From Brassica napus (taxonomy: Eukaryota; Streptophyta; Magnoliopsida; Brassicales; Brassicaceae): a stretch of 64,000 nt of DNA. Shown one piece after another: positions 26,801-41,161 of this stretch. A program made the translations under genes and the position numbers. Positions within the stretch are counted from its first letter, which is position 1. Each line of letters opens with the position of its first letter. A model generated the notes under the pieces. The model saw only the letters and a program-made list of their open reading frames with translations. It had not been told where the DNA came from and searched no databases. Where the stretch lies: assembly GCF_020379485.1 (NCBI RefSeq), contig NC_063448.1, positions 12,113,726 through 12,177,725 of the forward strand, in the 5' to 3' direction.

Positions 26801-26992
26801 GGAGAGTTCTATGAAGTGGTGCTGATATTTGGTATCATTGACATTCTTCAAGATTATGATATCAGCAAAAAGCTAGAACATGCTTACAAAAGCATACAAT
26901 ATGATCCTTCCTCTATATCTGCAGTTGATCCAAAACAATACTCGAGGCGTTTCCGTGACTTTATCTTCAAGGCGTTCACAGATGATAATTGA
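23850..26992 (+). CDS. PIP5K5: Phosphatidylinositol 4-phosphate 5-kinase with MORN repeats
   Basis: Seven exons (23850-25030, 25147-25314, 25390-25555, 25642-25758, 25847-26040, 26121-26324, 26701-26992) give 773 aa. Residues ~60-260 hold about eight MORN repeats ([19 protein letters not shown] type). A linker is followed by the PIPK catalytic domain: Gly-rich loop [38 protein letters not shown], catalytic [10 protein letters not shown], then [12 protein letters not shown], and a C-terminal activation-loop segment [20 protein letters not shown]. This is the plant type-I subfamily B. It phosphorylates PI4P at the plasma membrane to PI(4,5)P2, with roles in tip growth and membrane traffic. PIP5K4 and PIP5K5 are close paralogues; the adjacent GLU2 gene favours PIP5K5 (At2g41210). 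No disruption seen. Confidence 0.94.
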
Positions 26993-28715
26993 TTGTCTCT
27001 TTGCTTTTTAGGTTTCTTGTATCCCAGGAAATAGGGCTACATATATAATTTACATACTTCGGCAAGGGCTCCGCAACTTGCAAGTATGAAACTCCCATTT
27101 TGTTTGTTTCAATTATATATCTTCAAGATATTTGTATTAAACTTTGTAATCAGTTGAAAACCATAGAAATGAATATACTTTTTTCTTTCTTTCTTGTATA
27201 ATGTTGTGTAGCCTTTCATCTTATGAAATGCATAATTCTTGTAGATATTGGTTTGAGCGAAGATGGTGGTTGAAATAATGTGAGATTCGCAGTATTAAGT
27301 GTGGTCCGGTCCATCAGATGTAGTTATAGTAGTAAAATTTCAAGTTTTCAACTAAAATTTTATTTGTTGTTAAAAGCTGATATATTCTGAACGGTTTCAA
27401 TAATCACATTGCTTTTTAAGATAAACTTGCTTTAGTTAAGAGGAAAATAATAATATGTATACAGTCATGTTAACAGAACATGAGCTGGTGGTATACATTG
27501 ATTTAGAACTGCAATTGTGACTGCTTCTATTTAAGTATTTATATAAATTGCAAGAAAGTATCTTTGATGCACCAATCAAAAGATTCAATTCAAAAGACTA
27601 AAACTAAACCTGATTGGTCATCATTTTGGCTATAAATTAAAAAGATTGTTGATAAAATTGAAACTTTCTTGGTCTGGAAAGAGGTTGCTGAACAAGACAG
27701 CAGGCAGATTTTTATAAATATACACAACTTTGGGCAATGTAGTTACGTAGGTGATGATGCTTTCTTTTATTTTCTTCAATAAAGAAATAGAGTAATATTC
27801 CATTAATTGTTCTAAGTTAGTAACACTTGCTGTTTGGTGGGTAAGAATTGAGAAATAATCTTTTGTTTTGTTATGAGATTTGCCCCCCACAGAGGCTCAG
27901 AGTACAGTATAGAATTAAATATGCGACTGTTCAAGCCAAGTTAATTACATCCACTAATATAGTTTTATAAGCGATGATTACGTATTCCCATTTACTTTAG
28001 AAAAATGATCGACATCCACACTAACTATAGATTATTACGTATTTAAATAACATTAAAGTACTAGTAGTTATAGCAATATGACGACATGTATTAATTAACG
28101 TATATTTTATCTGGTTAATATCATAATTTTCAAAATTATAAACAGAACTTTGGAAGCCTAACAATTCAATATTAAAATCCAACATAATTTAAAGATATAA
28201 CTATATAATACATATTACTTAATGCATGTTATTATGTTAATTATATATTTTTGTAGTTAGAATTAATTATATTTAGAAAAATATCAATGTTGTTTAGACA
28301 TGTTATTATGTTAATTATATAGTTTTGTAGTCATTCAATTCAATTGTTCTTGTACCTCTAAAACACACATGCGTCACCAAACGCACCGCTAGATCTTGAA
28401 AATAACGTTTGAAAACATAAAAGCTAATAAATTCAGCTTTCCATCACCACCTTTTGCAACAACAGCAACGGCAAAAAAAAAAACGACGGCGATTTGATTT
28501 GAGTCCTCCGTGCGCTCACTGATCTGATCACTCAACCTCTTTCCCTTACCTCGTGCCATAATCTGAACAACACCAACGGCTAAATCTTCTCTGCGATTCC
28601 GGTGCACCGTACACCCCTTCGCAGCGAATCAGCCTCTCCTTCTATTTTGACATTTGAATATAACGGCAACAGTCGCAGAGAGAGAGTAAAAGTTCGAACT
28701 CCGATCGATCATCCC
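26993..28715. other. PIP5K5-GLU2 intergenic region
   Basis: 26993 to about 27200 is the likely 3' UTR of PIP5K5. 28380-28715 is the GLU2 promoter/5' UTR, richer in C and CT. Between them is AT-rich DNA; around 28215-28335 a segment (GTTATTATGTTAATTATAT) is repeated about 90 bp apart. A minus-strand frame at 27630-27890 shows no protein features. Confidence 0.45.
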
Positions 28716-31700
28716 ATGGCGCTGCAATCTCCCGGCGCCGCCGGAGCTTCATCCTCAGTCTCCCGTCTTCTCTCCTCCGCGAAGTTGAGCTCTACTAAGA
28801 CTCTCTTCTCGGTTGACTTCGTCGGAACCAAACGGCGTAACGGACTCTCCGTGTTTCGCGGCTCCACTCCACTGCTAAAGTCCTCGCTGAGGTCTCCGCT
28901 ATCGGCAAAAGCGATCCTCAATTTCGATGCGTCGGCTTCTGGTTCTGATCCGAAGCCTAAGGTGATCTATCCGATCCTTGTTAAAGTTGTGGAGGATATG
29001 CATTTTCATCTTGTTCATATATTATGCCTTGAACTGATCCTGTAGCATTAGACATCGCGGGAATCAGAGTCCGCGATAGGGTTTTAGACGTCGATACTGT
29101 TATAGGTTTTGGCTTTGACTTATGCAATTTTGAGTTCATTTGGTTAAATTTTTTGAATTGGATCGTTGCAGGTGGCCTACTTGGAAGATATAGTTTCGGA
29201 AAGGGGAGAATGTGGAGTTGGGTTCATTGCACACTTGGAGAACGAGGCTACGCATAAGATTGTTAAGGATGCTCTGATAGCGCTTGGTTGTATGGAACAC
29301 AGGGGTGGTTGTGGTGCTGATAATGCTTCTGGTGATGGTTCTGGTTTGATGACTTCAATCCCTTGGGATTTGTTTAACGATTGGGCTGAGAAGAAAGGAT
29401 TGGCTTCTTTTGATAAGCTGCATACCGGTGTTGGAATGCTGTTCCTGCCTAGAGATGAAAACGCTAGGAGAGAAGCCAAGAAAGGTGAATCTAGAATAGT
29501 TTTATACAGATTGATTGTGAATTGCAGCTCCAAATTATAATTATTTTCCTATTTATAACATGTAATATCTTCCTCGCTAAATTATGTTTGGAATATCTCT
29601 TCAGTGGTTACAAGTATTTTTGAGAAAGAGGGCCTGGAGGTGCTTGGATGGAGGGATGTTCCTGTTGAACCATCCATCGTCGGTCATTATGCCAGAAAGA
29701 CAATGCCAAATACGCAGCAGGTCTTTGTTAGAATTGTCAAAGAAGATAAAGTAGACGACGTTGAAAGAGAGCTTTACATTTGCAGGAAGCTGATCGAAAG
29801 AGCAGTTGCTTCTGAAAGTTGGGCATCTGAGCTTTACTTCAGCTCCTTGTCTAACCAGACCATTGTTTACAAGGGGATGCTTCGTTCAGAAGTTCTTGGG
29901 TTATTTTACCCCGACCTTCAAAATGATCTTTATAAATCTGCTTTTGCCATCTATCATCGAAGATTTAGCACAAATACTAGTCCCCGATGGCCTCTTGCTC
30001 AACCAATGAGGTTTCTTGGACACAATGGGGAGATCAATACCATACAGGTTATGCGTCTCCTCTTGTTGATAGATTTGTTATATCAAGACTAAGCTAGGAC
30101 CTCTCACTGAAACCGAACAAGTTTTGCAGGGGAACCTAAACTGGATGACATCTCGAGAAGCATCTCTAAAATCACCCGTCTGGCATGGACGTGAAGATGA
30201 TATTCGCCCAATCAGCAATTCAAAGGCTTCGGACTCCTCTAACCTTGATAGTGCAGCGGAAGTAAGAGTCATCTAACTACCTAACTTGTTTTCCCGTTCT
30301 TATTCTTTTTTTTTGGTATCTACTTTTGGATTAAGAAGAAGCATAGTAAGAAACTCTTGCTTTAGGAGCTAAAACATAAAAGCAATAGTGATATTCTGCT
30401 TACATAAAACTTCTCTACTGTTGAGTATAGCATGGTAATAAACTTGTTCTTATTGCCACAAGAGTTCAATGTATTTATATTAGTGAGGTTGTGCAGCTTT
30501 TGATAAGAAGTGGCCGGACTCCAGAGGAATCTCTAATGATTCTTGTGCCAGAGGCATATAAAAATCACCCGACCTTAATGATTAAATACCCTGAGGTATT
30601 TCTTCGTGTTTGCTTTTTTGATCTTTGTGGATACTTGCAAGTGCTTCTCTTATCAGCTTTCCGACTGTAGGCTGTAGACTTCTATGATTACTACAAGGGA
30701 CAGATGGAGCCATGGGATGGACCTGCATTGATATTGTTCAGGTAATTTGCTTGACGAATTCTTAGCCATGAAAAGTTAGTCATGTGAGTAAGATTGAGTT
30801 TTCAGTTCGCCCTTATTCCTCCGAAGCTTATTTAATTAAGAAAACTGAGTACTCATAACTGTTCTCAGAGGCTTGAAAGACTTTGACCACTCAGATATTT
30901 TCTGCTACTCTTTTCAAAATGTCCACCATTGGGGACAATTGGCGGACAAATGACCCTGGTGATAATTTGTCATTCAAAGTGGTAGTAGTTGAGCTAGCAA
31001 GTCTGTCGCATTTCCTTTTTATGCCTTCACATTTCAATCTTCGTAAACCTTGAGTTGTTTGGTTCAGTGATGGAAAGACGGTTGGAGCCTGCCTTGACCG
31101 CAATGGTCTTCGGCCTGCTAGATATTGGCGGACAAGTGATAATGTTGTCTATGTAGCCTCAGAGGTGCGTTTTGTCTTTTACTCTATGTACTTGTTCTTT
31201 ATCTAAGCAAGGTTAATGATTGCCAGCAGATGACTGGGCTTATGCCTGAATCTTAAAGCTTTGGTCCTGACAGGTCAGAAAACCAGTTCATTTAATCACT
31301 TTGGAAGTATCTTCGTTTTCCTTTCTTGACATAGCTTTGCGAACTGTTTCTTTAAATAGGTGATCAGTATAAAATAGTTTCTTCATGATCACTTAGTGTG
31401 AAATCTAGGAGTAGTTTAAATCCAGTCAAGCAAACGAAGTGTTTTCTTTAGAAACTGAGTTAAGGCTTGCAAATTAAGATATATGATTGGTTACGGCTTG
31501 CAAATCAAAATAGATAATTGGTTAAGATACACAGGGGCTCTGGTATCATATTGTGTTTATATGTTGGCTTTAGAAAGTTACTAAGTCATGCCTTTATACA
31601 GGTCGGTGTTCTTCCAATGGATGAATCAAAAGTCACCATGAAGGGTCGTCTAGGACCTGGCATGATGATATCTGTCGACTTGGAAAGTGGACAGGTTGGT

Positions 31701-34700
31701 GGTGCACCTGATTACTGTCGATCTTTCGGATGCTCCCATTGTTAAAATGTGATTTTTTCCAGGTATATGAGAACACTGAAGTGAAGAAGCGGGTTGCCTC
31801 GTATAACCCATATGGAAAATGGGTAAGTGAAAACCTGCGAACCATGAAGCCTTCTAATTTTCTTTCATCAGCAAGCATGGAGACTGAAGAGATCTTAAGA
31901 CGCCAACAGTAAGCCTTTCTGTTTCTTCTGTTATGCTTCCATCATGTGCGCATCATATGGCGATTGATCTGAAGTCAAAGTACTTAACTTTTTATAACTC
32001 TTATTGTCTTTTTGTATACGTGGCATATATCTGCTGTGTGGGTGAAAAGGTTGATTTTTGTTCAAAGTAGAATTGTAGAAAGTTCATCAATTGATTTCAC
32101 CATTAGTATTTTATAAGTTGCATTTTGTAGCTACTAGTTGCCTTTTCCCTGATCAAGACGTTAATTTTGGCTATTTTGACTTTGATGGACTAGGGCGTTT
32201 GGCTACTCGAGCGAAGATGTTCAAATGGTAATTGAGTCAATGGCTGCACAGGGAAAAGAACCGACTTTTTGCATGGGGGATGATACTCCAGTGGCAGTCT
32301 TGTCTCAGAAGCCACATATGCTTTATGATTATTTCAAGCAGCGGTTTGCTCAGGTTTGTCCTCCTTTCGAAAGGGCACAATTTGAATTATTTGTTTCTTC
32401 TGATCTAGTTTAATTGCGTGCTTTGTCGTAGTAAATCATTGAATTGTCCTTGAAATGGTTTCTTTTGTGGTTCTTGGCATGGTCTGCTTACAGGTTACGA
32501 ATCCAGCTATTGACCCCCTTCGAGAAGGTTTGGTCATGTCACTTGAAGTTAATATTGGAAAGCGTGGGAATATATTGGAGGTTGGGCCTCAGAATGTTTC
32601 ACAGGTAAGAGTTTAAATTTGGATTTTGTGTTGGCTTAGAAACAGGCTTTTGCGCGATTTTATATTCATTCAGACTTGTGATTTCACGAGTAGGTTGTTT
32701 TGTCTGGTCCGGTGCTAAATGAACGGGAGCTTGAAGGTCTGCTCAGCGATCCACATTTGAAATCTGAAGTCTTGCCCACATTTTTTGACATCCACAGAGG
32801 AATTGACGGATCTTTGAAGAAGGCTCTTCTAAAACTCTGCGAAGCTGCAGATGAAGCTGTTCGTAATGGTTCCCAAGTGCTTGTTCTCTCAGACAGATCT
32901 GATAATCCGGTACATACATATTTCCAAGTGTATACGGTCAATTGTGATTTTAGATCTTATGATATATGGTTATCACCTTTGGATTTGTTTATTTTGTTTT
33001 ACTAACAACTATTCCCTAGGCTCTCTTTTTGGACTAGCGAAATTGTTGTCTATGCTCTTTCGAAAGTTGGGAATGTTTAGGGAAAGAAAGTCAGTTTGCA
33101 GATTTATTTTACTTGTTTGTTAAGTTCAAATGTGAACGTAAAAGTTCCATTGTTACTGGTTGTGTGTTAATGAATTGCTACAATCTAGCATTGTGTGTTA
33201 ATGAATTGCCGAACTTGGGTGCTGTTTTCTTTTCTAGTTATCTTTATCTATTTCTTAAATACACTTTTAGTTTCTACTCCTAATCCTACAACCTGTCCCT
33301 TTTTCAGGAACCAACTCATCCTGCAATTCCAATGTTGTTGGCAGTAGGTGCTGTTCATCAACATCTGATCGAGAATGGTCTTCGGATGTCAGCTTCAATT
33401 ATTGCAGATACAGCTCAGTGCTTTAGTACGCATCACTTTGCCTGTTTGATTGGATATGGAGCAAGGTTTCTACTTTTCCTTTTCATTGAATTCTTCATCC
33501 TGTTAGGCTGTTTCTTTTCCTATGACAGCAAATCATGTGGAATTCTGATGAATTTATTCTCTCTCGTTTTTTATTCAATTGCGTTATAGTATGCTCATGT
33601 TTATCTCTAGTTTATAATACGCTCTTATTCTTAATTTTGAGTTGAGTAATGATTCGAGAGTGCTTTCCTCAACTGTTTGATGTCACGTTGCTCTATGTCT
33701 ATAACCATATTTCAGTGCTATATGCCCGCACCTAGCACTGGAAACATGTAGACAGTGGCGGCTAAGCAACAAGACCGTGAACATGATGAGAAATGGAAAA
33801 ATGCCCACTGTAACTATGGAACAGGCTCAAAAGAATTATCGCAAGGTTAGGCATGTTAATGATTATGAACTCTTGATCATTGACAAATTTTGATAAGCCA
33901 TTCGAACCCTTGCTTCATGCATATATTTTCCTGTTATATCACTGCCATTGTCTTTATAAGTAATGGAAGGAAGGCATCCTAAGATTCTTTGAATTGCTAC
34001 TGCAGGCTGTTAACACTGGTCTTCTTAAGGTTCTTTCTAAGATGGGCATCTCGTTATTCTCTAGGTTCAGTTTCTCAACTATCTATTTTTGTTTATTGAT
34101 CCTATAATTGTATCTGATTATTTCCATTTCAATGCCTGAGCTCTCTCTCTCTCTCTCTTTTTTCTTTGTAACATAATGCCTGAGCTCTCTGTTTTCAGTT
34201 ATTGTGGAGCACAAATATTTGAGATTTATGGATTGGGGAAGGAGGTTGTTGAATTTTCATTCCGTGGTAGTGCATCACGCATTGGTGGGTTGACTTTGGA
34301 TGAGGTCAGAATGCTCCCAAACATTTTGGATCTCAGTTTAGATGCTATTATTATTATTATTTATACTTCCAAACCTAAAGGAGCGTGTACTAATATTTTC
34401 TCACGGAGTCAAAACATGTGTGCTTTTTGGTTTTATGTTTAGAATTGTATTTTTCTTTTCTAGATGATTGATTTAGTTTGCTTCCGTGACAAGATGAAAA
34501 TAGCTAAAGTGTCACTGATAAATATAAAATTATTGGAGCTAGAATGGAGATATATACTATGGGAAACTCTTACGGCATTAGCTGTATGTTTCTCTATTGT
34601 GGAGAAACATACAATAGATAAAAGTTCTGATAAAAGCCTGAGATCTCCTCTATTGTTGAATGCTTCTCATATCTTTCAATGTAAGATAGTTTCTGTTTCA

Positions 34701-37700
34701 AAGGGATTTCAGGGTCACTCATACTTAAGCCTTCCTCTGTCTGCAGCTGGCTAGAGAGACGTTAACTTTTTGGGTGAGGGCATTTTCTGAGGATACAGCC
34801 AAACGTCTAGAAAACTTTGGTTTCATTCAATTTAGGCCTGGAGGTACTTTTCTGGATTGAAACCGTTATTTGGTGATAATCTTTTTGATGTCTATGCAAA
34901 AGCACATACATACTACTGCGTCTGTTTATTCGTAAAACGTTATCAAGTTAATTAGAGATTTTAAATTGTATATATTCTTACATAATAAGGTCGAATATGC
35001 TTATATGCAGACACCTTTCTGTACACTATTTTACTGTCTCTTTAGTAGACTAGTTGCTGCCATTCTTTATGCACGAGCTTTCTAGTAATATTCTTGATTT
35101 GGTATATTTGGTTATTTGAAAGGCGAATATCATGGAAACAATCCAGAGATGTCTAAGTTACTTCATAAAGCCGTCCGTGAAAAGAGTGAAACAGCCTATG
35201 CAGTTTATCAGCAGCATTTAGCCAACCGTCCTATTACAGTGAGTCCTAATACTGTCACCTTCATACTTAATCCTGTTTTTTGGAACAAGTGAACATTATT
35301 TTTATTTATTCTTTTGCTGTAGGTTTTCCGCGATCTTCTTGAGTTCAAAAGTGACCGTAAACCTATCCCTGTTGGGAGGGTTGAGCCTGCTTCCTCTATT
35401 GTAGAGAGGTTTTGTACAGGTGGAATGTCTCTTGGAGCAATCTCGAGAGAAACTCATGAAACAATTGCTATTGCAATGAACAGATTGGGGGGAAAGTCTA
35501 ATTCAGGGGAAGGAGGCGAGGTAGGTCTTTATTATCTAGTTAGGCCTTTTTTCTTACTTCAAAACGCCAAGTTTACCACATTAGTTGCTAAAACTTCACT
35601 GTCTATCTTGCTAGGATCCGATCCGCTGGAAGCCGCTAATAGATGTTGTTGATGGGTACTCTTCAACGCTGCCACATCTTAAAGGTCTCCGAAATGGGGA
35701 TACGGCTACAAGCGCTATTAAGCAGGTACTGGAAAAGTCAACTTGACTAGAGGTCATTATTCATGTGTACAGTCTGGTAACTCTCAGGAAGTTATTCCGG
35801 GACCTTGATTCCCTTCATTTTTTTCAAATACCAAAATGACCTTGTGTCGTCTCATAGGTTGCTTCAGGGCGTTTTGGCGTCACTCCGACGTTTTTGGTTA
35901 ACGCAGACCAGTTGGAAATCAAAGTTGCTCAGGGAGCGAAGCCAGGTGAAGGTGGCCAGCTTCCTGGGAAAAAAGTTAGCCCATATATTGCTAGACTTAG
36001 AAATTCTAAACCAGGAGTTCCGCTTATTTCTCCACCTCCACATCATGATATTTATTCCATAGAGGATCTGGCACAGTTAATCTTTGATCTTCATCAGGTA
36101 CCTTTATTCCAGTGTAAATATTTGGCGAACTTCGAGAATCAAGGGTTCCCTCGTAACAAAAATTAATAATCAGGTCAATCCCAAGGCAAAAGTGTCAGTC
36201 AAGCTTGTATCAGAAGCGGGAATAGGAACAGTTGCCTCAGGAGTAGCGAAGGCTAATGCGGATATCATACAGGTATGCACTTCTTTCAGAGTTTGCGAGA
36301 GATCTGAAATTAGAATTGTGTAATTCTTTAATCAACATATTAGCTCAAACGACATGTAATTATGCTAACAGTCTGCTTTTAAAATGTACTGTCTGGGGAC
36401 ATGCTAAGACGATATATATATAATCAGTATAAACTTGGCTTCAAAGACCACTTGTGGCATGCCACTCCTATACTTTTCCTAGTGACCATCTTTGTTCCAT
36501 TTTTCAAATTATATGTATATGTTCAAATGTGTCTTTGACTTGCAGAAACATAGTTGTGCAATTACGGAATTTTGAAATTTATGATGCTTCTTTGATTACA
36601 GATATCAGGGTATGATGGTGGAACTGGAGCCAGCCCTATAAGTTCCATAAAGCATGCTGGTGGTCCATGGGAACTTGGACTAGCTGAAACCCAGCAGGTA
36701 TATACTTTAGTTTGCACTGGTAGCCTTTACTAGCTTCAGTTTTCCATCTCTTATTAATTCTTGAATGTCTAAGATGCGTCTTGAAAGCTAACATTCAATC
36801 TTTTGCAGACACTCATTGGGAATGGACTCAGGGAAAGAGTTATAATCAGGGTTGATGGAGGATTCAAGAGTGGTGTTGATGTGTTGATTGCTGCAGCTAT
36901 GGGTGCTGATGAGTATGGGTTTGGTACTCTGGCAATGATTGCCACAGGATGTATAATGGCTCGCATTTGCCACACTAATAACTGCCCTGTTGGTGTTGCC
37001 AGTCAGGTAAATTGGAACTCCTTTCTTACTTGTTCATGTTTCTATTTCGAATTCATAACCAATTCACGCTAATATATCCCTAAATTTGGTTACAGAGAGA
37101 GGAGCTGCGTGCACGTTTCCCTGGTCTTCCTGGTGATCTTGTCAATTTCTTCCTGTATATTGCAGAGGAGGTAATCTTCAAGAAAATTTCACTGATACAA
37201 AACTATCACCAACTTTAATGTCTAATATTTCATTTTAATTTCTGTAGGTGAGGGGCATATTAGCTCAGTTGGGATATGAAAAATTGGATGACATAATTGG
37301 GCGGACAGATTTGCTGAAGCCAAGGGACATCTCGCTCGTGAAAACCCATCTTGACCTCAGTTATCTCTTATCTGTAAGTAGTCCGTAACTATGTTTATTG
37401 ATTTTATGGTTTTCGTGCCTACGCACAAGTTTTATCGATGTGCTTAGCTCATTTCTTCTTAAAATTTGCAGTCCGTTGGGCTACCAAAACGTAGCAGTAC
37501 TTCCATTAGGAAGCAGGAGGTTCACTCAAATGGTCCAGTCCTTGATGATACTCTACTTCAGGATCCGGAGGTAACTTGTATTGTCTTTCTTATTGACTCT
37601 TTAATTGAACGTTAAATAATGTAGCTTACAATCTTTAGTTGTTAATGAGTGGCAAAACCCTTTTACTTTAGAAGAGGTTCGTTGTAGTTATGGCAATGGA

Positions 37701-39019
37701 GAGAAGACTGTCTCTTTACATATGCAAGAGGACTTGATACTTACATTTTGGTTGTTTCCCAGATAATGGATGCAATTGAGAACGAAACAATGGTTCACAA
37801 AACCATGAGCATATACAATGTGGACCGTTCTGTTTGCGGTCGGATTGCGGGAGTAATTGCGAAGAAATACGGAGACACTGGTTTTGCTGGACAACTGAAC
37901 CTAACGTAAGCTGGGATTCAGTAAACACAAAACAAACTTTGAGTATATATAATGAGAACCAACTTCCATGATCCACTACGTTACGTACCCCTACAGGTTC
38001 AATGGAAGTGCTGGCCAATCTTTTGCATGTTTTCTAAGTCCTGGAATGAATATACGTCTTGTGGGTGAAGCCAATGACTACGTGGGAAAGGTGTGCCTCA
38101 AAATCAATGTTCTCTTTCTACAATATCTTCGATAAATAGTCTCTTAATAACACTCTTTTGCCTCAAGGGAATGGCCGGAGGTGAAGTTGTGATATTACCA
38201 GTGGAATCGACTGGTTTTCTTCCTGAAGATGCAACTATTGTAGGAAACACTTGCCTGTATGGTGCAACAGGTGGTTTACTATTTGTAAGAGGCAAAGCAG
38301 GAGAGAGATTTGCGGTTAGAAACTCTCTAGCTCAAGCTGTCGTTGAAGGCACAGGAGATCACTGCTGTGAATATATGACTGGTGGTTGTGTAGTTGTACT
38401 TGGCAAGTAAGTAAAAACACTGTCCTCAACCTCGACCACGAAACCAAAACGGGGAACGTAAGAGTGTGTTAACCGCCGAATGTTTCTTGTCCGAAATTGC
38501 AGAGTCGGTAGAAATGTAGCTGCCGGGATGACAGGTGGATTGGCGTACATTCTTGACGAGGACGACACTCTCCTCCCTAAGGTCTTAATATCACTAAACT
38601 CCTCTGAGTTTATCCCGAAAGGTATTTTCTTTTAAACGTTTTGTGAAACATTGAAACAGGTCAACAAAGAGATAGTGAAGATCCAAAGAGTGACTTCACC
38701 AGTGGGACAAACACAACTTAAGAGCCTGATCCAAGCTCATGTGGTAACTAACTCTCTATCTTTGCTTTCTCTTCGTACCTTCTCTAATCAGATGATTTGG
38801 GTTTCAATCTTCGAACCGTTTCTATGTAAAATAAAAAAACAGGAGAAAACAGGAAGCAGTAAAGGAGCAGCGATTGTGGAGGAATGGGACAAGTATCTTG
38901 GAATGTTCTGGCAACTTGTACCACCAAGTGAAGAAGATACACCAGAAGCTAACTCCGACCACCACCTGAAAACAACCACAGGAGAGGAAGAACAAGTGTC
39001 AAACACATTTGCAGTGTAG
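28716..39019 (+). CDS. GLU2: Ferredoxin-dependent glutamate synthase, chloroplast precursor
   Basis: About 33 exons join in frame with GT-AG introns from the ATG at 28716 to the stop at 39019; no stops or shifts were found. The first ~80 residues are Ser/Ala/Leu-rich, a chloroplast transit peptide. The glutaminase (Ntn amidotransferase) domain follows; its catalytic Cys is the C of ERGECGVGF (exon 2, near 29209). The FMN-binding synthase domain includes [45 protein letters not shown] and the 3Fe-4S cysteines in [15 protein letters not shown] (exon near 36809-37005). The GXGXG beta-helix domain is at the C-terminus ([18 protein letters not shown]). It converts 2-oxoglutarate and glutamine to two glutamates with reduced ferredoxin. 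GLU2 (At2g41220), the mostly non-photorespiratory isoform, is favoured over GLU1 by gene order. Confidence 0.95.
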
Positions 39020-41161
39020 TTTCCCGAAGTGATAAGAAGTAAAAACGATTCAGAATTGATTGTAGTTTCTTCTTTGTACAGTCAAAGTCCTGATGCAGAT
39101 GAGTCTCTCAGTTTCTGAGATTACATTACAAGTCCTCCATTTGATTTTGACATGGTTTGTTTTCTTCTTTTCTAATTCGGTCTGGATTCGGTTATCTTTG
39201 GGTTTACTTCAACCGGTCGATGATGATAATAAAAGGAAATCCAGCATGTTTGTACTTTTTTTATGCATTTGTTTTCGAGATAACCAGTATTATAAAGATT
39301 ATACATAATGGCTATGTTCGATTGCATCGTTGAGATCTGCAATTCAATGTGTTTATGTAACATTTTGAGATCAATCATAAACGTGAAAAGTTAAAAAAAT
39401 TAATCGCTAAATCCCAATTTTAAAATTATCATCTTGCAACAAGCTGATGTAATCAGTCATGTGATAGCGAAACGAACAGCTTCTGTGTTTTTGACTTGTA
39501 CCAATAAAATGTCTTCAGATTTCCTAGTAATGTACATTGAACGTTCAGAATTTGATGCTACAATTTCGTAAACCGATACTTTTGTTATTCCTACCAATTA
39601 GAGGTAATAGGCGTCACGAGAAAGGTACGTGTGTGTTGGTTGACAAAAACTCAGTTCAGTTTGATGTTTATTCCCTGTTGTTATCAGCTCTCACGTGGTA
39701 AGCGTAACAGAGATAGCTGACACGCGTGAACGTGCATGTCCTAACGGCCAATTTTGATCGTGTCCCAAAAAATGTTCCATCTTTAAATTATAGAAAGTTC
39801 TTTAACGCTCAAAATGCGAAAGTTCTTTAAGCACCAAAAGACACGTTCATTGCATCCCTTACCAAAAGACAGTACATGTCAGATTACTAATTTTACCAAA
39901 ACAAGAAAGAGTTTAAAGGAAACGAAATGTGGGAAGTGAGTGTAAGTTCATTGCATGTACGAGTGAAATCGTTACGTCCTCTCCTCCTTAACGATACATT
40001 GTATTTTCTCTTTCCGTTTTAATTATTAATTATTCGTAGATAATTAAAGAAAATTTTAAAAGATAAGAAACATTTATCAACCACACATTGTATCAAATAT
40101 TGCAACTTATAATTAGTCCCAAGAATAAACGTACGTTTACAAACGTAACAATCAACAAACTTTGAGACGTGTGGACAGGGCCGGAGTCTAGGCGAGTCCA
40201 TGCTTGTGACTTCAATCTATAGTATGTTTTCTTGATATTGACAATATAATAGATCCACTGCTCGTCCACCTCAACACTACCACTGGCATTGCCACCAAAA
40301 ACGAAACTGAGAACTATCACAACCACTGATGAAACGAGAAACGGTCTATGCGGATGAGAACAAGATGTCAAAGAAGCGAAGCTCAAAGTTAGAAGCAGCT
40401 GTTAGCGTGAACTGATTCTTTTGTAGACAGGAAGTTTTGCCTAAGGTTCGTAATTCATTCGGGCGCGAAACCATAATATGTAATATAGTCTCAAACGTTA
40501 ATCAATCATGTGACATCAACAGTTTGGCGTTTTGCTAGTTGTGCTAACTACATTCAATCAATCATGCAATCAATCATGTGAGAGATTTCAAAATATGAAC
40601 TAAACAGTTTTGTTCTAAAATTTGAAAACAACAAATAAAAGAAAACAAGCCTGAAGCAAACCAAATTCATCAAAAAGCATTTAGGTATTCAGTCTGCATT
40701 CAACAACTAATAATGAATAATGATACTAAAAGGGTTAGTAGACTGAAGTTCAATTCAAAGGACCCACTAAACTTCCTAACATAGAGTATTGTTACATTGA
40801 AGTTGAGTTCACATGTCTCAAGACAAAGAGAATAAAAAATTAACTAAAGACCATGGAGAAAACAAGAGAAACTTAAATTAAAGACAGTTTCCATGAATTC
40901 TCGAAATTGAACGCTTTCGGTAATGGAGCGTATAATTAAATTAAATATTGCTCCTTCGATGTTTGGCATTCGTTATACCAAATTATTTGACAAAATAAGA
41001 ACTCGTACGCCGGTGTATGTTTTTTTTTTGAAACTGATTTTACGTCGTGTATTCAGTCTTAGTTTTCTATAGAGAACGAGTCGAGCAAGAAATAATTTAT
41101 TAGTTAATGACGCATTTTATGTTATCTTTGTCATATGGATAGGATACACATTGTCTCACAT
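39020..41161. other. GLU2 downstream region
   Basis: 39020 to about 39330 is the likely 3' UTR of GLU2. 39600-40080 is AT-rich with no gene. One small minus-strand frame (40093-40386) is listed separately. 40380-41160 shows nothing firm. Confidence 0.4.
40093..40386 (-). CDS. Possible small secreted or membrane-anchored protein
   Basis: A 97-aa frame opens with a plausible signal peptide or anchor: polar start, hydrophobic core (FLVSSVVVIVLSFVFG), then GGNASGSVEVDEQ as a possible cleavage region. The remainder is Lys/Tyr-rich, then hydrophobic again. I recognise no family or known peptide-hormone motif. The last third may be read-through of an intron. Base composition is coding-like only at the N-terminus. 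Treat as a hypothesis. Confidence 0.25.
   Translation of the reverse strand: MSFASLTSCSHPHRPFLVSSVVVIVLSFVFGGNASGSVEVDEQWIYYIVNIKKTYYRLKSQAWTRLDSGPVHTSQSLLIVTFVNVRLFLGLIISCNI

Noticed and set aside
40177..40196. CAGGGCCGGAGTCTAGGCG resembles the hAT terminus at 10940
   Set aside because: No partner end or target-site duplication found nearby; likely coincidence.
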